Program-made: the position numbers and the translations under genes
The notes under the pieces: model-generated
Told to the model about the DNA's origin: nothing
Database searches by the model: none
What the model saw: only the letters and a program-made list of their open reading frames with translations
Assembly: GCA_910588285.1 (NCBI GenBank)
Contig: CAJUQB010000032.1
Span: 1 to 43,153, forward strand
Source: an uncultured Lachnospiraceae bacterium
GTDB taxonomy: Bacteria > Bacillota > Clostridia > Lachnospirales > Lachnospiraceae
Direction of reading: 5' to 3'
Length of the DNA stretch: 43,153 nt
Shown: positions 38,513-43,153 of the stretch, piece by piece
Numbering within the stretch: position 1 is the stretch's first letter
Layout: every line of letters starts with the position of its first letter

Positions 38513-38558
38513 GCCTTTTTGTACGATTGGATTATAGATTATAATTGGAGGAAAATGT

Positions 38559-39251
38559 ATGAAAGTACTGGTGTTGTCAAGCGGAGGCATTGACTCGACA
38601 GTCTGCCTGGCGCTTGCAGTGAAGAAGTATGGTTATGAGAATGTGCTAAGCCTGTCAGTTTCTTATGGACAGAAGCACAGCAATGAACTGAGAGCTGCGC
38701 GGAGGATTGCACAGCATTATCATGTGAGACATAAGGAACTGGATATGAGTATGATATTTGCCGGTTCAGACTGCACGTTGCTGGAGGGAAGAGGTGAGAT
38801 TCCGCAGGGAACATATGCGTCTCAGCTGGAAATGCGTGCCGGAGAACCGGTTTCTACCTATGTTCCGTTTCGGAATGGGCTTTTCCTCGCGGCAGCGGCT
38901 TCTGTTGCGTTGGCGGACGGATGCGGAAAGATTTATTATGGAGCGCATGCGGATGACAGCGCGGGAAATGCTTACCCGGATACTTCCGAGGCATTTCATG
39001 AAGCAATCAGCCGGGCAGTGTATGAAGGGAGTGGAAAGCAGCTGGAAATTGAGGCGCCGTTCCTGTGCAGCCATAAGGCAGATGTGGTTCGGGCAGGAAT
39101 GGAACTTGAGGTTCCTTTTGCGTTCACGTGGTCCTGCTATGAGGGAAGAGAAAAGGCGTGTGGAACATGTGCGACCTGTATGGACAGGAGGAAAGCATTT
39201 GTGTTAAACGGGATTCAGGATCCGGCGGAATATGAGGAGGAGAAGAAATGA
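38559..39251 (+). CDS. queC: 7-cyano-7-deazaguanine (preQ0) synthase QueC
   Basis: 230 aa, ATG 38559 behind TTGGAGG. ATP-pyrophosphatase P-loop SSGGIDS (7-13). The C-terminal zinc site is CYEG...CGTCATCMDRR. SVSYGQKHSNEL and VPFRNGLFLAAAASVALADG are QueC signatures. It converts 7-carboxy-7-deazaguanine to preQ0 with ATP and ammonia. It overlaps the transporter gene by 4 bp (ATGA). queD and queE are not in the window, so early steps must be encoded elsewhere, or preQ0/preQ1 is salvaged. Confidence 0.96.
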   Translation: MKVLVLSSGGIDSTVCLALAVKKYGYENVLSLSVSYGQKHSNELRAARRIAQHYHVRHKELDMSMIFAGSDCTLLEGRGEIPQGTYASQLEMRAGEPVSTYVPFRNGLFLAAAASVALADGCGKIYYGAHADDSAGNAYPDTSEAFHEAISRAVYEGSGKQLEIEAPFLCSHKADVVRAGMELEVPFAFTWSCYEGREKACGTCATCMDRRKAFVLNGIQDPAEYEEEKK

Positions 39252-39934
39252 CAAATTCTATTTTATTTATATGTTCGATTGCTTTTTATCTTCTTGCGGT
39301 GGTGTTTGCTTATAAAATATTTGGCAAAACCGGGTTGTATGTGTTTACGGCGATTTCGGCAATTCTTGCCAATATACAGGTGTGCAAAAATGTGGATATT
39401 TTTGGTCTTTCTACAACTGCCGGGAATACGCTTTATGCGGCCAGCTTTCTGGTGACAGATATTCTGTCTGAAAAGTACGGGAAGAAGGCGGCGCAGAAAG
39501 CAGTTTACATAGGTTTGTTTACGACAGTTATTTTTCTGGTGGGAACGCAGGGGCTGCTTAGATTTGTCCCGAATGGTAACGATATCATGAATGAGCCGAT
39601 GACGATGCTGTTTGGCTTTGTACCGCGGGTGGTTTTGGGAAGCACGCTGGGATATATTTGCTCACAGACGATCGATGTTACGCTTTATCATTTTATCTGG
39701 AAAAAAACGGGAGATAATGAGGGGAGGCTATGGCTTCGGAACTGCGGTTCGACTCTGACTTCCCAGGCTGTGGATACGCTGGTGTTTACGTTTGCCGCTT
39801 TCTGGGGGGTGTATGATACGGAGGTATTTGTCAGCATTCTGATTACAACGTATCTGTTTAAGGCAATTGTTGCTTTTTGCGATACACCGTTTGTATATCT
39901 GGCGAGAAAGCTTAAAGTGAAGGAGGAAAATTAG
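39248..39934 (+). CDS. yhhQ: queuosine precursor transporter (YhhQ family)
   Basis: 228 aa with six to seven membrane helices (for example ILFICSIAFYLLAVVFAYKIF, GLFTTVIFLVGTQGLL). Family hallmarks include NTLYAASFLVTDILSEKYG and GSTLTSQAVDTLVFTFAAFW. YhhQ-type (VUT family) proteins import preQ0 or preQ1. Located between queC and queF with 4-bp and 0-bp spacing, so both synthesis and uptake feed the same pathway under the upstream riboswitch. Confidence 0.92.
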   Translation: MTNSILFICSIAFYLLAVVFAYKIFGKTGLYVFTAISAILANIQVCKNVDIFGLSTTAGNTLYAASFLVTDILSEKYGKKAAQKAVYIGLFTTVIFLVGTQGLLRFVPNGNDIMNEPMTMLFGFVPRVVLGSTLGYICSQTIDVTLYHFIWKKTGDNEGRLWLRNCGSTLTSQAVDTLVFTFAAFWGVYDTEVFVSILITTYLFKAIVAFCDTPFVYLARKLKVKEEN

Positions 39935-40405
39935 ATGTCCCAGTTACATGCGCTTGGAAAACAGACAGAGTACCAAATGGATTATGCGCCGGAGGTACTT
40001 GAAAGTTTTGAGAATAAACATATGGACAATGACTATTTCGTAAAATTCAATTGTCCGGAGTTTACATCGCTCTGCCCGATCACAGGACAGCCGGATTTTG
40101 CGACCATTTATATATCTTATATCCCGGACAGAAAAATGGTTGAGAGTAAATCACTAAAATTGTATCTCTTTTCTTACAGGAACCATGGGGATTTTCATGA
40201 GGATTGCTGCAATAAGATTATGAAAGATTTGATAAATCTTATGGAGCCCAAATATATAGAAGTCTGGGGGAAGTTTCTTCCAAGAGGCGGGATTTCAATT
40301 GACCCGTATTGTAATTACGGAAGGAAAGGAACAAAATGGGAGGAGATGGCTTATGACCGTCTTGCCCATCATGACATGTACCCCGAAAAAGTAGATAACC
40401 GGTAA
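39935..40405 (+). CDS. queF: NADPH-dependent preQ0 reductase QueF
   Basis: 156 aa; the ATG immediately follows the transporter stop, behind AAGGAGG. Short QueF type: nucleophile C47 and D54 in TSLCPITGQPDFA, and the QueF motif ESKSLKLYLFSYRNHGDFHE, where Glu and His act in substrate binding. It reduces the nitrile of preQ0 to the aminomethyl group of preQ1, which is then inserted into tRNA by Tgt (not in the window). The C-terminal EVWGKFLPRGGISIDPYCNY is also typical. Confidence 0.96.
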   Translation: MSQLHALGKQTEYQMDYAPEVLESFENKHMDNDYFVKFNCPEFTSLCPITGQPDFATIYISYIPDRKMVESKSLKLYLFSYRNHGDFHEDCCNKIMKDLINLMEPKYIEVWGKFLPRGGISIDPYCNYGRKGTKWEEMAYDRLAHHDMYPEKVDNR

Positions 40406-40409
40406 CATT

Positions 40410-40617
40410 TTGAATCCTACTATTGCAAATACCATGCGGCCCAAGGTGCGCTACTGGGTGCCAGGGGCCGCTGTGGCCGATTTCCATGCCGACGGTAACC
40501 TCTGCCGACCATCCGAAGGCTCTCCAGAAGCTGACCCACGGGATGGTAGAACGGGAGGGGGGCTGTCGCACGAAACCAGTGCTTCAGCTGCCTATTACAA
40601 CTAAAAAATGTAAAAAT
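40410..40617 (+). pseudogene. gene remnant, possibly the N-terminus of a glycoside hydrolase
   Basis: A frame after queF reads NPTIANTMRPKVRYWVPGAA and then degenerates. The RPK.R.WVPG pattern recalls the opening of some GH106-like clostridial glycosidases. No ribosome binding site; the better coding signal jumps frames after about 40480. The remainder to 40807 contains only the hairpin below. Confidence 0.25.
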
Positions 40618-40619
40618 GA

Positions 40620-40650
40620 AAGAGCCAGGTAGTTACAAAACCTGGCTCTT
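40620..40650 (+). terminator. 11-bp perfect hairpin downstream of the que operon
   Basis: AAGAGCCAGGT (40620-40630) pairs exactly with ACCTGGCTCTT (40640-40650) around a 9-nt loop, followed by GTTGT. Preceding A-rich sequence suggests it may work in both directions. Confidence 0.6.
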
Positions 40651-40807
40651 GTTGTAAAATAAAAGTATTATAAAATATTTTAGCTTGCATCAGGATTATA
40701 CCCGATGGGGAGGCGGATATCAAATTTTAAGGATTCTGCGAATGGGAACTGCAGAAGCAATTTTCAAACACGCTCTGGGCAGCAGGCATCTTTTATGGAG
40801 GAATGGT

Positions 40808-41536
40808 ATGCTTACAATTCAAAAGCAGGACAATAAATGCAGTGTCTCTTATAATGGACAGCAGCTGGGGATAGTAGAGATATTTGATAATCCCTGCCAC
40901 ATGACCAACTGCTATGTAAAACTGAATATGAAACACCTTGACATAAGTATTAGCGCCGAGCTGTTTGAGAAGCTCAAGGCCCTTGCCGGCCGGCCTCTGC
41001 AGGCTATGGTGGATTCAACTGATATGGAAGCTGTTACATTCTTAACTGCAGGTGGATTTATCCGTAAGCGCAGGTGTTATGAGACAAAAGCCTGTTTGGC
41101 AGATTATGTTGGAGGCAGGGCGGATCTTAAGATTTGTTCTGCTTTTGCTGGAGACCCGGATTATGAGCTGTGCTGTTCTAACATGTACCGTTACTATGTT
41201 GATACCCATAAAGCAATTAATCCCTGGACAGCGGATTATGCAGCCTTCTGCACAAAGCTTCCCGGCAGGGCTGTATATGCGAAAATGGAGGATCACATCG
41301 CAAGCCTTGCATTTATTGAGGAGAACGAGATTGCCTATGTGTGCGGTAACGATAAGGATTATTTTTCATACTTTGCGCAAGCTCTGGCATCTTCTATGCT
41401 GGCAGATCACAAAAGCATTTTCTTTGAAAGTGATGATTGCGATTGGGCGGCAATGACGCTGAAATCCCTGTTTGTAAATCAAGATGAGGCAAGCTTTGAT
41501 ACGTATATTTTCAGCTCCAATACAAAATACACTTGA
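40808..41536 (+). CDS. GNAT-like / unassigned protein
   Basis: 242 aa. ATG 40808 is preferred because GGAGGAATGGT precedes it; the frame is open back to 40685. No signal or membrane helix. The pattern is alpha/beta: VSYNGQQLGIVEIFDNPCHM, a repeated-domain look (FEKLKALAGRPLQAMVDSTD), then AYVCGNDKDYFSYFAQALAS and SIFFESDDCDWAAMTLKSLF. These resemble the strand and helix pattern of a GNAT acetyltransferase, possibly with two tandem halves, but the acetyl-CoA loop is not clear. Monocistronic. Confidence 0.6.
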   Translation: MLTIQKQDNKCSVSYNGQQLGIVEIFDNPCHMTNCYVKLNMKHLDISISAELFEKLKALAGRPLQAMVDSTDMEAVTFLTAGGFIRKRRCYETKACLADYVGGRADLKICSAFAGDPDYELCCSNMYRYYVDTHKAINPWTADYAAFCTKLPGRAVYAKMEDHIASLAFIEENEIAYVCGNDKDYFSYFAQALASSMLADHKSIFFESDDCDWAAMTLKSLFVNQDEASFDTYIFSSNTKYT

Positions 41537-41621
41537 AACATCCGCCCGGATAGTGATACAATAAGGAATGATAAAAACGGCAGCGCATGATGCGGGCCGG
41601 TGTTTGAGGAAGAAAGTAAGT

Positions 41622-42449
41622 ATGAAAAAAGTAATCAGATGGGTTGTGATGGGGCTGCTGCTGGCGATTTTCCTGTTTTCCGGTATTTCAGTGGCAGCCA
41701 CCTTATATCGTTATGAAGTCAGTGACCAGCGCTATGAGGATGCGGCAGAGCAGTTTGTGGCAGTGGCCGGGGACAGGGATTATATCGAAGGCCCTGATCT
41801 GGAGGCGGGCCAGGAGCCGGAAGCGGGAGACGGCGAGGAGGAGAGCTGGGAGCTGCCTCCTATTACCGTGGATTTTGAAGGGCTTAAGGCAGTCAACAGT
41901 GATGTGACAGGCTGGATATACGGGGAGGATACCCTCATCGACTATCCGGTTGTCCAGGGTGAGGATGATGAGTTTTACCTGCACCACAGCTATGACAAGT
42001 CTGAGAGCAGCTCGGGCTCGATCTTTGTGGAGGCCGGGAACCGGCCGGGATTTGCAGACGCCAATACGATTATTTACGGGCATCATATGAAGAATAAGTC
42101 CATGTTTGCCTCCCTGTCCTATTGGGGGGATCAGGCGTACTATGAGGAGCATCCGGTGCTGTGGCTGCTGACGCCGCAGCAGGATTACAAGATTGTGCTG
42201 TTTGCAGGTTATACCACGTCGGCGACGTCAGACACCTACACGATTTTTCAGGAGACGGGGACAGAGCTGGAGGAATATATTATGGCCAGCGCAGCCCAGT
42301 CGGATTTTCAGACGTCCGTAGAGCCAGGCGGGAAGAAGCAGTATGTGCTGCTGTCCACCTGCGCATATAGTTTTGATAATGCCAGATATGTCCTTCACGG
42401 GATTCTGGAGCCGGTGCACAGCGCCGGAGGTGTGCGAAAATCAGAGTAG
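41622..42449 (+). CDS. srtB: class B sortase
   Basis: 275 aa; ATG 41622 behind GAGGAAG. One N-terminal membrane helix (VIRWVVMGLLLAIFLFSGIS), an acidic stalk (about 45-85), then the sortase barrel. It has the catalytic His in ANTIIYGHHMKN, the Cys in LLSTCAYS and the Arg in DNARYVLHG. It would join secreted proteins to the cell wall, or act in pilin or iron-uptake surface assembly. No obvious sorting-signal substrate in the window. A lipoprotein gene follows after 34 nt, possibly co-transcribed. Confidence 0.92.
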   Translation: MKKVIRWVVMGLLLAIFLFSGISVAATLYRYEVSDQRYEDAAEQFVAVAGDRDYIEGPDLEAGQEPEAGDGEEESWELPPITVDFEGLKAVNSDVTGWIYGEDTLIDYPVVQGEDDEFYLHHSYDKSESSSGSIFVEAGNRPGFADANTIIYGHHMKNKSMFASLSYWGDQAYYEEHPVLWLLTPQQDYKIVLFAGYTTSATSDTYTIFQETGTELEEYIMASAAQSDFQTSVEPGGKKQYVLLSTCAYSFDNARYVLHGILEPVHSAGGVRKSE

Positions 42450-42483
42450 CCCGCTGCTGCGGGCAAGGCGGGAGTGATGGATC

Positions 42484-43153
42484 ATGCGTCAGAAAAATAG
42501 AATATGCCTGTGGATGGCGCTGATAGTATTGCTGTGCCTGGGGGGCTGCGGGGACAGCGGGGGCGTAAAGCAGTCCCAGGAGCTGTCAGCAGAGGAGACT
42601 CCGGCGGCCTCTGGCCAGGGGGATGCAGCGGCAGCCAGACAGGCGCCCAAGAACCCATACCAGGCGCCGGAATTTGCGGATTCGGCATTTCATGAGGATC
42701 AGGCCCAGGGAGAGGGGAACTCACGGATTGACCTTTCGGCTGTGAGCCAGGGGTATGTGGCAGTGTCCGCCCAATCAGAGAAACGGCTGAAATTCCTGGT
42801 GGAAAAGGATGAAATGCAGTACAAATACAACATTGCCTCGGACGGAACGCCTTCGGTGTTCCCGCTGCAGATGGGGGATGGGGAATATGTGTTCAAGGTG
42901 ATGGAGAATGTGGAGGGTACTACCTATGTGCAGCTGTACAAGACTGCCTGCAGCGTGGTATTGGAGGATGAATTCCAGCCCTTCCTTAGGCCCAGCGATT
43001 ATGTGAATTATACGCAGCAGTCCAGCTGTGTGCAGAAGGCAAAGGAGATTGCCCGAAATTCCGGGAATGCGCTGGAGGTGGTCAGCGGCGTGTATTCGTA
43101 TATCTGTGATACGGTTACCTATGACAGGGAGAAGGCGGCGACGGTGAAGAAGG
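42484..43153 (+). CDS. secreted lipoprotein, partial (window ends inside the gene)
   Basis: At least 223 residues, open to the window end. ATG 42484 begins a lipoprotein signal: basic start MRQKNR, hydrophobic core, lipobox LGGC with Cys22. A low-complexity Ala/Gln/Glu region (25-75) follows. The folded part reads VYSYICDTVTYDREKAATVK near the cut. That phrase commonly precedes the Cys of transglutaminase-like domains, so such a domain may follow, but it is not visible. Neighbour of the class B sortase, so probably an envelope protein. Confidence 0.8.
   Translation, partial: MRQKNRICLWMALIVLLCLGGCGDSGGVKQSQELSAEETPAASGQGDAAAARQAPKNPYQAPEFADSAFHEDQAQGEGNSRIDLSAVSQGYVAVSAQSEKRLKFLVEKDEMQYKYNIASDGTPSVFPLQMGDGEYVFKVMENVEGTTYVQLYKTACSVVLEDEFQPFLRPSDYVNYTQQSSCVQKAKEIARNSGNALEVVSGVYSYICDTVTYDREKAATVKK

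Noticed and set aside
38559..39251. 149-residue overlapping plus frame at 38758 and minus frame inside queC
   Set aside because: Both are shadows of queC, whose P-loop and zinc site are intact.
1..43153. tRNA or rRNA genes
   Set aside because: No cloverleaf with a CCA-proximal TTCRANNC segment or rRNA-like conserved stretch was seen on either strand by eye.

Overview
This window looks like chromosome from a spore-forming Clostridia member, most likely a gut Lachnospiraceae. The evidence is the spoVAA-spoVAB-spoVAC run, a class B sortase, a DUF2975/HTH pair, an orphan short flagellin, a preQ1-regulated queuosine cluster and strong AGGAGG ribosome binding sites. By eye the middle (about 8.9-26.4 kb) and the right end (from about 41.6 kb) are GC-rich housekeeping-like DNA. 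Positions 1-8.8 kb and 26.8-38.4 kb are clearly AT-richer and carry accessory genes.

Layout. 0-8.8 kb: an unrecognised 427-aa protein; a BlaI-type repressor overlapping an M56 (BlaR1-type) membrane metallopeptidase; an OmpR-type regulator and sensor kinase; and a three-gene ABC exporter of the antimicrobial-peptide or bacteriocin type. 8.8-13.2 kb: a cluster of hairpins, then a minus-strand operon (HTH-TPR regulator, ABC ATPase, ABC permease, small protein) and an isolated short flagellin. 13.3-22.3 kb: a DUF554 membrane protein, an HMGL-like aldolase, an unknown protein, an ABC-F ATPase, a TetM/EF-G-like GTPase fused to a C-terminal YacP/Rae1-type NYN nuclease domain, and a second NYN protein with a 14-residue repeat linker. 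The last three suggest a ribosome and RNA quality-control cluster. 22.5-26.8 kb: a DUF2975/HTH/membrane-protein operon and the spore germination genes spoVAA-AB-AC.

26.8-38.1 kb is an accessory island inserted directly behind spoVAC. It encodes a metallo-beta-lactamase-fold hydrolase, a 1944-aa trypsin-like protease fused to a STAND-type NTPase and a long helical repeat region, and a small third protein. This architecture matches AVAST type 1 (Avs1) anti-phage systems. It is followed by an AlbA/Schlafen-type ATP-binding regulator containing a frameshift-prone 13/14-bp repeat tract, and by an AAA-ATPase-like protein with a PD-(D/E)XK nuclease-like end. The island is punctuated by extra copies of the spoVAC 3' end. 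One is a 43-codon copy at 36001 whose first 37 codons differ from spoVAC only at synonymous positions. The other is a 24-bp core at 38037. Both are preceded by the same 25-nt flank. This resembles attachment-site or cassette-type insertion, although no integrase is visible.

38.3-43.2 kb: a consensus promoter, a candidate preQ1 riboswitch with terminator, queC, a YhhQ-type queuosine-precursor transporter and queF; a small gene remnant; a GNAT-like protein; a class B sortase; and a lipoprotein cut by the window end. spoVAD and spoVAE, which normally follow spoVAC, are not in the window.
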